Origin: Simmondsia chinensis | Taxonomy: Eukaryota > Streptophyta > Magnoliopsida > Caryophyllales > Simmondsiaceae | Assembly (NCBI GenBank): GCA_018398585.1 | Contig: JAGTTD010000014.1 | Span: 19,901,387 to 19,965,386, forward strand | Length of the DNA stretch: 64,000 nt | Reading direction: 5' to 3' | Shown: positions 1-10,611 of the stretch, in pieces | Position numbering within the stretch: the first letter of the stretch is position 1 | Layout: every line of letters begins with the position of its first letter | Translations under genes and position numbers: made by a program | The notes under the pieces: model-generated | What the model was told of the DNA's origin: nothing | The model's database searches: none | What the model saw: the letters and a program-made list of their open reading frames with translations, nothing else

Positions 1-756
1 ATAAACTTTAAAAAGACTAATGATTTAAACTATAAAAATTATAAAATCTTTTTGTTGGCAGACACTATCTATATCCCCATACATGGACTCCGAACTCTAG
101 GAGGTACTAAAGCCGACTATAAAAGATAAAATAGGATTGAACAGAAAAAAACTTTTCAAAAACTTTCATCCACAATTTTTAAAAAGTGTGACAAAATGTC
201 TCTCCCACCCCCAAATTTAAAGTTAACATTGTTCTCAATATTAAAAGAAATACAAGGAACGAAGAAGTAGGTGTGAGATACTTCCCAGGTTCGATGATTA
301 CTTATTTGATCGTGGATGTTGACGTCAGGTTACCGCCAAACTTGTTTCAAAAACTATCAAACAAAATGTACAGAAACATAAAAAAAAAATAAAAGTAAAT
401 TAAAAGAAAAGAAGTAAGGAAAGGAAACTTGGGTTGCCTCCCAAGAAGTGCTTAAGTTATAGTAATTAGCTTGACTTTCAATGATATTCTATCCCGGATT
501 CTTCAAAAGAATGGAACTTTCCCCATCCACCTTTAGTGACAATTTTCTTCCATGGACCTTTTTCGTGCCCTTCTTTGCATGACCATCTCAACCTTCTCCA
601 GCTATGAGATCTTTAATTTTAATGTGCCACTCCTTGACTTTTTTTTCCTTTATAATTTTTGGGCCACTCCTTGAGTTTTTTTTTTTTTTTTTTTTTTTAA
701 TAATAATTTTGGTGCAATTCTTAACTAAATCATCCTTGGATCTCAAAGCCTCCGAC
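1..756 (-). other. 3' non-coding region of element 1
   Basis: No ORF of substance. In the minus direction it runs from the end of the protease reading frame through a GGAAGTTCCATTC stretch (about 510-530), the CTTGGGAGGCAACCCAAG block (about 425-445) and a purine-rich AAATTTGGGGGTGGGAGAG stretch (about 200-220). The same order of blocks occurs in element 2 (17,190-17,227 then 23,595-23,890), which identifies this as the shared 3' region. T-tract at 676-698. Confidence 0.6.
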
Positions 757-1611
757 TTAATTGGAGAAACAAGTGTCCTCGGATGAATGCTTTATGGGTT
801 TAAAAGCATTGAAGGTCACTTGCTCATCTTCTACCCTCAAGATCAGTTTTCCTTTTTGCACATCTATCAAGGCTCTTCCCATAGCAAGGAAGGGTTGTTC
901 TAAAATAAGAGGCATTTCTTTATCCTCTTCTATGTCAAGCACTTCAAAATCAGCTAGAAAGATGAACTTGTCTATTTTCACCGGGACGTCCTCTACCACT
1001 CCTCATGGATTTTTTATGGACCTGTCCGTCAATTTCAGTGATACCATGGTGGGTTTTACTTCCCATAGACAAATTTTCTTGAAAACAGATAGTGGCATCA
1101 AATTTATACTTACACCTAAATCACATAAGACGTTATTAAAAGTACTGGTGCTAATGGTGCAAAGTATTGAAAAATTCCCTAGATCTTTGAGTTGAGGAGG
1201 AAGCTTCTTTCGTAGTATCACACTATATTCTTCGTTCAGTGTCACAAACTCGAACTCTTCCAGTCTTTTCTCGTCAGATAGGATTTCTTTCAAGAATTCT
1301 ACATTTTTAGTCATCATATCTAACATATGAGCAAAAGGGCCATTAATAGGTAATTTCTTGAAAGTTTCCATATATTGGTTATCCATGTTTTGCGTTTTCA
1401 AGCGTTGACGAAATGGGACTTTTGCTTTGAAGGGCTTAGGCTCAACCCTCTTTGATTCGATTTTGTCCTGGTTTCTGGATTCATCTACTCGTTCAAGTTC
1501 AAGGTGAGACGTGGTCCAAGCAGGTTTGATAGGGCTGTCCTCTCTAGCTGCTTTTTCAACAGTAATGGCATTTACATGCTCTCTAGGGTTAGTTATTGTG
1601 GTACTAGGCAA
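757..1611 (-). pseudogene. Gag C-terminus and retropepsin of element 1 (broken)
   Basis: Two ORFs in one frame (1,611-1,003 and 999-757) separated by a single TGA at 1,005-1,003. The first carries a gag C-terminal region (PFRQRLKTQN near residue 68, KKLPINGPFAHMLDMM) and the protease flap with the active-site block CDLGVSINLMPLSVFKK; Athila-type elements usually have D-L-G-A here. The second holds the rest of the protease region (ADFEVLDIEEDKEMPLILEQPFLAMGRALID). Retropepsin cleaves the gag polyprotein in the particle. Nothing homologous to reverse transcriptase follows. The stop makes this copy unable to produce complete protease without readthrough. Confidence 0.75.
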
Positions 1612-1692
1612 GGAACCTTGAGACCTTTCAGAGAGTTGGTTTAAAATTTGTCCGATTTGGGTCTTGAGGTTTCTAATTGAAGCTTCCTGATT

Positions 1693-2353
1693 TCAGATAG
1701 AAGCTTCTTGATTTTGAAGATTTGTTTGTGTTTGTTGCATGAAACTTCTAGTTTCTTGCATAAACTTATTGAAAATATCTTCGAGATCAATTTTCTTTTT
1801 TGGTTGGGCGTGAATGGATTGTTTTTGAATCCCTGGGTTACTCCATAAAAAATTTGGGTGGTTTATCCACTCGAGATTGTAAGTGTTGGAGTAGGGATTG
1901 TGTTGTGATTTTTGAAAATTTGAAACAAAATTGGCTTGCTCGTGATTTGAAGAGGCTGTAGCAAAGGGGTTCCCTGTTTGATATTCTGTACTTGCATGAT
2001 TTCCTACACAAAACTCGCATGATAGCATAGGAGATTATATGGAATTAACATCTATGTTACCTAATTGTTTCTGAATCACTGGAATTTGAGCATATAATGT
2101 GGTTAGTGCGTCTACCTCTTGAATACCTACAGGTTTCCTTTGCATTGTTCGACTAGTGTTCTCACATAGTTGTTGCTAGCCGTTACCTCTAGCAACTTGT
2201 ATGCTTCGTTTGGTGTCTTTGTTTTTTAAGGCTCCTCCAGCAGCCATGTCCACCATTGTTTGGGTATTAGGTGTTAAACCATTGTAAAAATTTTCGACTT
2301 GCATCCAAATTGGTAAATCATGGTGTGGGCACCTTCTTAAAAGCTCTTTATAG
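1693..2353 (-). pseudogene. Gag middle part with degenerate zinc knuckle, element 1
   Basis: Continues the gag read from 7,301-6,817 across the RRM-element insertion: the minus strand from 2,353 gives KELLRRCPHHDLPIWMQVE, a typical retrotransposon gag stretch, followed by frameshifts and then the ORF 2,028-1,693. That ORF opens with SCEFCVGNHASTEYQTGN, a CCHC-like knuckle in which the last cysteine is tyrosine, then an Asn/Gln-rich stretch and a coiled-coil-like Q-rich tail (MQETRSFMQQTQTNLQNQ). Gag packages the element RNA; the changed knuckle and shifts make this copy non-functional. Confidence 0.65.
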
Positions 2354-2756
2354 ACCAGGATTTGGAGTTAATTGCTTGAGAGTCATGGATTGTAATAAAG
2401 TAGTTTAAGTTCTTAGTACTAGTTTAATAGTACCTCATTTAGGGGAATTAGCCTAGTAAGTCCTCTTAAGTCCACTTGTATAAGTCAAGGTGAGTCAAAT
2501 GTTAGCAAGTCAAGAGTGGCAGCTAAAGAGTGGGAAAGCCCGTTAAGTGAAGATGTTTAGATGCAATGTATTGTTCATATTCTAGATGTAGTATAAATAG
2601 GGAAGTCTCTTGTAAGAAAGAATTATGGAATGATAATGAATTGATTTCTATCTCTCATCTTAATCTTCTCTGTATTTCTCATCTCTATTCACTTTTTTCT
2701 CATCTCATACTCTATTATCCTTTTATTATGATCAAGATTTATCTTGAATCATAACA
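2354..2756 (+). repeat. 5' LTR of the RRM element
   Basis: About 403 bp, closely matching 6,405-6,814 apart from small indels and point differences. It lacks the initial TGTCAT present in the 3' copy. A TATA-like AGTATAAATAGGG at about 2,589-2,601 would set the promoter; ends TCATAACA. Confidence 0.85.
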
Positions 2757-2757
2757 G

Positions 2758-2769
2758 TGGTATCAGAGC
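2758..2769 (+). promoter_or_regulatory. Primer binding site, tRNA-iMet type
   Basis: TGGTATCAGAGC one base after the LTR end; the standard sequence complementary to the 3' end of plant initiator methionine tRNA. Confidence 0.9.
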
Positions 2770-3337
2770 TTGTGAATTTGCTGCCGGTTGAGTTGATTAA
2801 GTTCAATTTTATTGTTAAGCATTAGATCAAGTTAATTGATATCAAATTCTTGATCAGATTGTATTGATTAAAAATTTATGCTTGAATTGTGCTAACCTTC
2901 AGTTCGTGCTGCATACAGTCGAGGTTCTGCTGTTCAGATTTCACTAGGTTCTGATTTCAGTTCAAGCTGCGTTTAACCTAGATTTTTTCTGTCAGACTTG
3001 TGCTGGATCAAGATACAGTGCTAATTGTCCAGATTCTCAACCAATGATGCATCAATATTAGATTTTGATTGTCAGGTTATGTTTGATTGTGAATTTAGTT
3101 CAAAGAAAAAACTTGCTATTTGTGTCTGCGGTAGTTGATTCCTGAGATATTGTGAACTTGAGTTATTGATTAAGCTAGATTTGGATTCAATCTAATAGAT
3201 TGCATATTGAACCTCATGAAATTGATCTCGAACTAAGCTCCACTCTTGAGATCTTGTTAGCTTATTGTGCTGTTCTTGTGATCAAGTAGCTGAATCAGTT
3301 AGAATTGCGGACATCACATTAAATCGAGCCTGAACTA

Positions 3338-3910
3338 TTGAAATTTGCACTTGACCTCATTGGATTCTATTCAAATGCTATCAAAAGGTTACAATATGCA
3401 ATACCGCATTGGCTCGATCCAGCTTTGGTTCAAGATGCTATACTTTTTATCAAAGTCTTGAAGCCTTTTCACCACATAGATGAGGAAATTCTTTATCAAG
3501 TATTTTGGCCTTATGGTCCACTTGAAAGTATAGAGTGGGTCTCATCTTCCATTGTTGAGGTTACGGCTCGCATTAGCTATTATAAAAGAAGGAGTGCCGA
3601 CTCAGCTTTGAACTCATTATACGGGAGAAACATATACGATGGATGTTGTGTTATGGACACTAACTATTTCAAGGTGTGTAGTGAAATGGAATGTGAGCTT
3701 AAGGTGGTACGATCAACTAATTGCCAAGCTAAGAAGGAACTTAATGTTACTTTGGGAGTGAATCAACATTTGCAGCAGAGAATGGAGCAAGAAATTGAGC
3801 TAAATGATACTGATTTGGTAGGAATCAGCCTGAATATAGAAGCTACAGCAGTACAACAGATGGATGATGCAACATTGCACTTGATGGATCAAGAAGAGTG
3901 GGTACAGTAG
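3338..3910 (+). pseudogene. PTB-like RRM protein N-terminal block in retrotransposon
   Basis: 190 codons opening on TTG after an in-frame stop; no ATG precedes the domain, so the start is lost or upstream. Residues about 40-108 look like an RNA recognition motif of the plant polypyrimidine-tract-binding protein type: ILYQVFWPYGPLESIEWV (alpha1/beta2), SADSALNSLYGRNIYDGCC (alpha2/beta4), the last block being a hallmark of plant PTB RRM2. The beta3 RNP1 region (VEVTARISYY) fits loosely. After residue 120 it becomes a Glu/Gln-rich, probably coiled tail. Family members bind pyrimidine-rich RNA; here it may bind the element's own RNA, which is inference. It shares its frame with 4,091-4,630 and 5,297-6,391, so a long ORF has been cut by stops. 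Confidence 0.7.
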
Positions 3911-4090
3911 CAACGAGATCTGAAAATGCAGGATTAGGTTGATGTAGCAGCAGTACAAAGTGCACTTGATCCTTCATTTCTACAAGTAAATGATGAATAA
4001 GAGGTTGATGTAAATGACGCAGCAAGGATTGATCCGCAGCAGATTAAGAAGCTCGAGGTTGAGAATTCTATTCAGACAAGTGCTAATGAT

Positions 4091-4630
4091 TTGGAATTTC
4101 AAGTCAAGAGCACACAAGTGATTGAAAAGGAAACAAATCAAGTGAACTTAAGGCCTCTTGATCCAGGGATGGAGGAGTTTTGTGGGGAATTTGAAGCTAA
4201 TCAACATTTTCATCAGAAAGGTGAGCTAGACACATCTGGCGGGGTTGGAGTTAGCTTGAATATGGGAATTATAGCAGTGAAACAGGTTCAGCTTGAACTT
4301 GTTGAGATGAGTCCAGCACAAGTCCCTGGATCATATTCGAAAGCTGTAGTAGAAAATTCAATACAACAGTATGCAAACATCAACCAGCAGTATGCGAACA
4401 TCAAACTAAGTAATGTGAATTTACATGTTCCTGATTCGGTAGTGTTGGAAGAGCTCATGGTTACAAGCGTTGCCACATCTCAAGATAGTGTTGGAGCCTC
4501 TCAATTTGTTGAACAAGATTTAGGGCCATTGAATATTGCAGCTCGGAAATTGCAAGTTCAAATTAAAGTTCTAATCCTTAAATTGTTATATTTGAAGCTA
4601 ATATTACAGCCTTACACTGAAATTAAGTAG
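4091..4630 (+). pseudogene. Downstream block of the RRM-element reading frame, no known domain
   Basis: 179 codons in the same frame as 3,338-3,910, separated by a few stops between 3,908 and about 4,000. The sequence is acidic and Gln/Val-rich with a direct duplication (QQYANI occurs twice near residue 95). No recognisable catalytic motif. I read it as the linker portion of the RRM-element protein. No function is assigned. Confidence 0.45.
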
Positions 4631-4680
4631 CAATTGGTCTTAGCCACAAGAAGAGTTTTGCTAGTAAGAGATTAAGAGCT

Positions 4681-5220
4681 TTGCTTAAGCCAATTTTGGT
4701 TTATAGGGGAAGACCTCCTGATTTTCTTCTTCTCAAATCTAATAAAGTGGCTTTTGACAAGCTTTACATGCTCAAGAGCATGAGATTGAGGCAGCCTAAG
4801 TTGGTGATGTGGTTGATAGATAAACTTGGGGCTTGTTCTTGGATTAAGAGGACAATCAAATTAGCAAGGAAGAGAAGGACTTCAATGAACAATGATACAA
4901 ATTCAGTGAGAAGTAAAGCTGATGCTCCAGCAATGCCAGTAAATTTAACCAAGAAGTGGGCTGATATTGTTCTAGTGCAAGGAGATGCTCCAATTCAGCT
5001 GAAAATTGGGTTAGATCAGGTCCAATGGCATACTCTATTGAGGCCTTTTGTTCCAGGATGGGGGAATTCAATCAGTTGTAATACAAATTCATTAAGAACT
5101 GAGGGTGTATTTGTTATGGCAGTCCACACATGTACAACAACAGCACATTCAGTTAATCAGCCAATACAAGCATCATTGCAGCTGAGGAAATTGCTAGACC
5201 CGATCAAAGTGAAGGGTTAA
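4681..5220 (+). pseudogene. Basic block of the RRM-element protein, unknown
   Basis: 179 codons in a different frame from its neighbours, indicating frameshifts on both sides. The N-terminal half is strongly basic (KLARKRRTSMNN, LRQPKLVMWLIDKLGA), the rest carries WADIVLVQGDAPIQLKIG and a tryptophan-containing WHTLLRPFVPGWG stretch. Nothing matches reverse transcriptase or integrase. It may be a nucleic-acid-binding portion, on the charge alone; otherwise unknown. Confidence 0.4.
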
Positions 5221-5296
5221 TTTAGTGGTGCTGATATGTATTCATCTAAGAACACTAACGATAGGCCTCCTGATCTAGGGGAAATGGAGCAAGCTG

Positions 5297-6391
5297 TTGA
5301 GTTTAACAGAGATGAATTCAGCAGCGGAGAGGGTTTGGTTGATAAATTTTGTTGAACAACATCATTCTTGGAGCAATAGGAGGGGAAGAACTCAGCTCAA
5401 AATAAGCTTCCAAGTGAAGAATAAGGGGAGGAAGGCCCAAAGGATAGGAGTTATGAGCAATCAAGGGAAATTTCTTGGACTCAAATGCAAACCTGATTTG
5501 ATTGGGAAGTGTTTTGGAAATGAAATTGCAATGAATCAGGGGCTGAAGTTGGAAGCTTATAGTAGTCGACTTAGAAGCAAGGGACACTCTCCTAAAGTGC
5601 AAGCAAATGTGAGGCCTCTTGAGTTTGTCTTGAGTGAGGCTCAAGGTCACATAGAGGTTGGGAAAATTGATCAATGTGATAGTATAAACCAAAATGCTTG
5701 TCTTGAGGAACTAAAGGTGAGATCAGGAGCACTTTCAGCTAGTACAATTGAGCAGTTCAGAAAAGACCACATGTGCAGATCAGAAATTGTTCTACATTTG
5801 TTTGAAGATGTTAGGAAACACATGTCCAGATTTGTTCAAAAGGTTCTTGATATTTTGAAGACAGTTAAATGTCAAATTTCAGTCATGAAAATGACTAATT
5901 TCAGTGAATTTCCCAGCATAAAATCAGATAATGGAAGCACAAGAGTGATTAGGCAATTGAAATTCAGATTGAGGACTAAGGAAGTTGGGCTTCAGCTGCT
6001 GCATCTTTGGCCACCAATTCACTTCAGTTGCAAAGCATTGATGTTGGGTTGCACTAGAGTTTGGATGAATTGGTATGGCAGTGGCAGACCTCCTGAAATA
6101 TACTCTCCAATTAAATGTAAGCATTGTGGGCAGAACAGGAAACACACTCAGCTGTACACAACGATAGTAGGGCTCCAAAAAAAATGGCAAGCTTTCAAGC
6201 TGCAATTCAGATTCAGGTACAAAAGTTATATTTCAGCGCAACATACTGCATCAACAAGCTTTCTTCAGCTACAAAATTTCAGCTCTCTTCATCAGCGAGG
6301 GTTCATGAAATTGAGCTCCAATTTCTGCAATAATAAGGGGTTCTTTAAGTCACACCTCTCTTCTACGATTCTTGAGGACAAGAATTTCTAA
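5297..6391 (+). pseudogene. C-terminal block of the RRM-element reading frame, unknown
   Basis: 364 codons, back in the frame of 3,338-4,630, ending in TAA at 6,389-6,391 immediately beside the polypurine tract, where coding regions of such elements normally stop. It is basic (GRTQLKISFQVKNKGRKAQR near residue 34; RFRYKSYIS near 307) and contains a possible CXXC (KCKHCGQNRKH near residue 274). No polymerase, RNase H or integrase motif is visible. Whether it is expressed is unknown. Confidence 0.4.
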
Positions 6392-6404
6392 AGGGGGGAA
6401 GTAT
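6390..6404 (+). promoter_or_regulatory. Polypurine tract of the RRM element
   Basis: AAAGGGGGGAAGTAT directly before TGTCATGATC at 6,405; the position and purine run fit the plus-strand primer of LTR elements. Confidence 0.8.
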
Positions 6405-6814
6405 TGTCATGATCGGGATTTGGAGTTAAGTGCTTGGGAGTCATTGATTGTAATAACGTAGTTTAAGTTCTTAGTACTAGTTTAATTAGTACCTCATTTA
6501 GGGGAATTAGCCTAATAAGTCCTCTTAAGTTCACTTGTATAAGTTAAGGTGAGTCAAATGTTAGTTAGCAAGTCAAAAGTGGTAGCTAAAGAGTGAGAAA
6601 GTCGGTTAAGTGAAGATGTTTAGATGCAACATTCATATTCTAGATGTAGTATAAATAGGGAAGTCTCTTGTAAGACAGAATTATGGAATGATAATGAATT
6701 GATTTCTCTCTCTCATCTTAATCTTCTCTCTATTTCTTATCTCTATTCACTTTTTTCTCATCTCATACTCTATTATCCTTAGATTATAATCAAGATTTAT
6801 CTTGAATCATAACA
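6405..6814 (+). repeat. 3' LTR of the RRM element
   Basis: 410 bp from TGTCATGATC to CATAACA, with the same TATA-like AGTATAAATAGGG (about 6,648-6,660) as the 5' copy. Mismatches and indels against 2,354-2,756 show an insertion that is not recent. Confidence 0.85.
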
Positions 6815-6816
6815 GA

Positions 6817-7301
6817 CACCTTCTTAAAAGCTCTTTATAGCGTTCCCACGTGTCATACAATGATTCCATATCGTATTGCGTAAAAGAGGTAATGTCATTC
6901 TTTATTTTGGCTGATTTGGCTGGTGGAAAAAATTTAGCATGAAAACTTTGTGCCAAATCATCCCATGTCGTGATGGTACCTTGGGGCAATGACATTGACC
7001 ATGCCTTGGCCTTGTCTCTTGGTGAGAACGGGAATAGTCTTAAGCGAATGGCATCATCACTGATGCCATTGTGCTTAAATGTATCACATATCTTAAGAAA
7101 GTTAGTGATATGTAGATTCGGGTCCTCACTAGGTAGACCACCAAACTGAACAGTTTGTTGAATCATTTGTATTATCGCAGGTTTTATTCCAAAATTGTTC
7201 GGTTGTATAGGTGGACGTCGGATGCTAGAAGTGCATCCTCCAACAGTTTGGACATCATAATCCTTTAAAGCTCTTTCATTATCATTATTTTCGTTAGCCA
7301 T
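6817..7301 (-). pseudogene. Gag N-terminal part, element 1 (interrupted by the RRM element)
   Basis: 162 codons from ATG at 7,301, open until the inserted LTR. Typical plant Ty3 gag core: an N-terminal NNDNERALKDY region, then VQFGGLPSEDPNLHITNFL, DDAIRLRLFPFSPRDKAKAW, and FHAKFFPPAKSAKIKNDI; this is the retrotrans_gag domain of Athila/Tat-like elements. Reading continues at 2,353 with a 24-bp repeat of the junction. Element 2 starts with the same N-terminus (MANENN at 10,612), which supports this ATG. Confidence 0.8.
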
Positions 7302-7486
7302 TGTTTCAGTCCATTTGGTTTTCTTGATTTGTCAAAGTGTCCTTTCAATTTTCGGATCCAAAGGGATTATTTCGTTTTCATTTTGATTTTGTACACAAAG
7401 TAAGAAACATAAACTTAAAAGTTGAAAGAAGGATAACAATAATGAGAAAGAACCAAAATACTATAATACAAAGCTTAACTAAACCC

Positions 7487-7488
7487 TT

Positions 7489-7519
<31 letters not shown>

Positions 7520-7526
7520 GGGGGGG
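7487..7526. repeat. T12-G28 homopolymer pair
   Basis: Twelve T (7,487-7,498) followed by twenty-eight G (7,499-7,526). The lengths are as given in the sequence and could be inexact because such runs are hard to read. Confidence 0.9.
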
Positions 7527-7897
7527 TGGAAGCTTTAAAAATATAAACTTAACTTTGAAAAACTTATCTAAGTGTATTAAAAAGTTAAAAGAAAGATAAA
7601 ACTAAAAAGAAAACTTAAAAATACAACAGCCTAATACAAAAAATTAACAAAAGTCGAATTTAGAATAGTAAAAGAAAGAGGGATGCTTTATTTCTAGGAT
7701 GGAATTTCATATTCGAATAAGCCTAGTAATCGGAAAAAAGTATGTTTTTTAGCTATGGGCCTAACAAATGAAAAATTGGGATAGGATCCTATACTACAAT
7801 ATCTCCCCCCTCCAAAACCGGACATGAAAGTTTCCTTTCATCCCGCTCAAGTAGTTACAACAAACAAATAAAAAAAGGAATTCTTGCTTTCAAATTC

Positions 7898-7898
7898 T

Positions 7899-7941
<43 letters not shown>
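7898..7941. repeat. T11-G33 homopolymer pair
   Basis: T run ending at 7,908 followed by thirty-three G (7,909-7,941). Same arrangement as at 7,487-7,526, about 410 bp away. Confidence 0.9.
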
Positions 7942-7942
<1 letters not shown>

Positions 7943-8300
7943 TGGTAATACTAATGTTTCAAACAACTTAAAAATAACAATTCCACCTTTCAAAATTTTA
8001 ATAAAGTGAACTTATAAGTAAAAAAAAGATGAAAATAAAGAGAAAATTCAAGAAAAACAACAAAATTAACACAAACTTAACAAAACTTAACAAAAGCACA
8101 ATTTTTTTAGGGGTGGGGGAGGGGTACTATACGAATTTTTCAAGTAAAAAGAACTTTATAAATAAAATCAAGTGAATGAAATAAATGAAACAAAAGAAAT
8201 TTCCTTTTCAAACTTAAAAAAAAAAATTACAAATTTTAACAAAACAACTTCAAATTAGTGCTAAAACTGGTTGGTATCAATATTACTCAAATAAGAACAA

Positions 8301-8317
8301 TCCTCGGCATCGGTGCA
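8301..8317 (-). promoter_or_regulatory. Primer binding site of element 1, decayed tRNA-Asp type
   Basis: Minus strand TGCACCGATGCCGAGGA, a few bases after the LTR end; element 2 has TGGCGCCATTGCCGAGGA at the same place. Fits the tRNA-Asp-type primer site used by Tat/Athila elements. Confidence 0.7.
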
Positions 8318-8324
8318 AAAAACT

Positions 8325-8507
8325 TGATGTGCTTGGTGTTTGCTTAGCAAGTGCACTAAGTCGTATCAAGTAACATAGAATGAGTAGAGTATCGTCCCAC
8401 GACGATTGCTATTGAATGAGTACTTAAATCAGTAGTTTCTACACCATTTGAAAGACCGAAATTTGAAATTTTTGGTATGACACAAAGCAAAATGAAAAAG
8501 GCAAAAA
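8325..8507 (-). repeat. 5' LTR of element 1, U5-side fragment
   Basis: Minus-oriented last ~183 bp of the LTR, cut at 8,507 by element 2. The missing ~1.17 kb is at 27,014-28,183; together they make about 1.35 kb, close to the 1.40 kb of element 2's LTRs. Confidence 0.8.
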
Positions 8508-9921
8508 TGGTTACTAATTTATAAATTATTCGTATCATTTAGGTTCATTATTAAACCATTTTACATTAAGCTTTAATTTCTTTTGCTCCTTTTCTCTCCT
8601 AATGTTATTTTCTAGCAAAAATGTTCATTTTATACTAAATCTTGCTAGTTTTTATCATTAACATCAACAAATGAATGCAATATACATCAAAAAAATGCAA
8701 AAAATTGTGCAAAACACAACATTTCACATGGTTAAGCAAGAACACATCAAGAACATGTACTATTTGTTGCAATTCTAAATTTTGGGCTGCAATTCAAGCA
8801 AATCAAATGCAAGAACTTCTTAAAAAATTCATTAACATGTTCAAGTTGATGGCAAGACTGATTTTTGGGTGGCAATGCTGAAGAAAAACTGAAAAAAATT
8901 CAGCAAGTTGTTTGAAAAAGCTGAAATGGGCAGCAATGGGTGGCAACATGAACAAATGGGAGCATAGCTTGTGTAATTTTTTATTTGTTGAATTTGAAAC
9001 CTCAAAAACTATAAATATGGGTGTTTGGGAAGTCTTTAGGCATAATTCCATCAGCAAAAATCAAATAGAAAGTAGAGAGAAAGGGAGGAAAACAGAGAGG
9101 AAGTAGAATAAGGGAGGAAGAAAAAGATTGGTTTATAATTTTGCATTTTTAAGTTCTTTCTATCCTTTTCTTCTTTAAGTTTATAGATTTTGTTTTAGTT
9201 TTTCTTTATATTATTTCTATCATGAGCTAATTTTATCTTTCCAGGCTACGATGTAGCCTAAATTGTAATATACGCTTTTTTCTAATTCAACGTATTCAAA
9301 GTTTGTTTATTGCACTGTTTGAGTTTTTATCATCGTTCTTCATGAGTTTTTAATGCTTGATCACCATTCAAATCTGATAATGATTCATAATGAGTCTGAG
9401 AGGAGATTTAAGATGAATGATAAAGTGATAAACACTACAAATTGAGCGAATGCTAGATATAAATGAACGCGATTTGTGTGGTTTTAAGTGAAAACTATGG
9501 ATCTTCAAAAATCTTTTCTTATTTAAATTCATGGAAGAGATTAATGAGTTAATATATAAATGGGTATGCTAAGTGTTGCTCGAGAGAGAATATTTAGTAA
9601 ATTAGGATTTTCGACCATCAACACGTAATAACAACTTGAATACCGAGAATACAAAGGCGTATTGATGGAACTAGGTAAAATCGGATGCCTTAGACTTATT
9701 TTAATCAGAAAACTTACAACAAAAAAAATCAATAACCTAGTTTAGTCCTTTTCATTTTATTTGTCACATATTCAAAATTTTAATTTTCGATCTTTCAAAT
9801 AGTGCTAAGGCTACTAATTTCGGTACTCATTCAATAAGAAGTTCTCGTGGGACCGATACTCTACTCACTCTGTATTACCTAATACGGCTTAGTGCACTTG
9901 CTGAAAACACCAACCACATCA
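8508..9921 (+). repeat. 5' LTR of element 2
   Basis: About 1,414 bp from TGGTTAC to CACATCA. Contains a TATA-like ACTATAAATATGGG at about 9,009-9,022 and matches 25,611-27,013 throughout, including the ATGTAGCCTAAATTGTAATA block near 9,250. Confidence 0.85.
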
Positions 9922-9927
9922 AGTTTT

Positions 9928-9945
9928 TGGCGCCATTGCCGAGGA
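9928..9945 (+). promoter_or_regulatory. Primer binding site of element 2, tRNA-Asp type
   Basis: TGGCGCCATTGCCGAGGA, six bases after the LTR end; the usual Tat/Athila type with small changes. Confidence 0.85.
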
Positions 9946-10611
9946 TTGTTCTTATTTGAATTATATCGACACCAACTAGTTTTGGTATTAGTTTGAAGCT
10001 GTTTTGTAAAAACTTGTAAATTTTGTCCATGAATATTTTATTTCATTCACTTTGTTTAATTTGTAAATTTTTTTTAAATTCGTATACAACAACCCCCCCA
10101 AAATTGTGTTTTTGCGACGTTTTGTTAAATTTGAGTTATTTTGTTGTTTTTCTTGTGTTTTCTCTTTATTTTCAACTTTCTTTTACTTACAAGTTCACTT
10201 TGAGAAAATTTTGAAAGTTGAAATTGTTATTTTTAAGATTTTCAAAACATTAGTGTTATTACCTCCCTTAAAATTTGGTTTTTGCATTAGATTGTTGTAT
10301 TTTTAAGTTTTATTATTAATTTTATCTTTCTTTTAACTTTTTAATTAAGTTTTTCAAAATTAAGTTTGTATTTTTAAGTTTTTTAAAATATTAGTATTAC
10401 TACCCCCCTTCCCTTTTAAATTTGGTTTTGATAAGTCTTGTATTATATTGTAGTATTTTGGTTCTTTCTCATTATTGTATCTTTCTTTTGACTTTTAAGT
10501 TTGCGTTTCTTACTTTGCATGCAAAATTAAAACGAAAATGAAATGATCCCGTTGGATCCTGAAATTAAAAAAGCACTTCGACAAATCAGGAAAACTAAAC
10601 GAACTGAAACA
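9946..10611 (+). other. Leader of element 2
   Basis: A/T-rich, with three internally similar sections each carrying a short C-tract (10,091-10,097; 10,261-10,267; 10,402-10,410) followed by A/T-rich TTTGGTTTT-like sequence. No coding region supported. Confidence 0.5.

Larger units (their letters stand above)
2354..6814 (+). mobile_element. Non-autonomous LTR retrotransposon carrying a PTB-like RRM
   Basis: Direct terminal repeats (2,354-2,756 and 6,405-6,814), an initiator-Met tRNA primer site right after the first (2,758-2,769) and a polypurine tract before the second (6,390-6,400) define a plus-oriented LTR retrotransposon inside element 1's gag. The 3' LTR begins TGTCATGATC and ends CATAACA; the 5' LTR lacks its first six bases. 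The 3.6 kb interior has no gag, protease, reverse transcriptase or integrase, but a broken long reading frame beginning with an RRM-like domain. Flanks share a 24-bp direct duplication (2,330-2,353; 6,817-6,840), much longer than the 4-6 bp usual for this class. Absence of pol implies mobilisation by another element. Confidence 0.85.
7302..8300 (-). other. Untranslated leader of element 1, with homopolymer expansions
   Basis: No coding. In the minus direction it is an A/T-rich leader with three C-rich tracts, each followed by AAA: at 8,110-8,128, 7,909-7,941 and 7,499-7,526. Element 2's leader has short C-tracts at the corresponding places (10,091, 10,261, 10,402), so two of them have expanded here. 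Confidence 0.6.
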
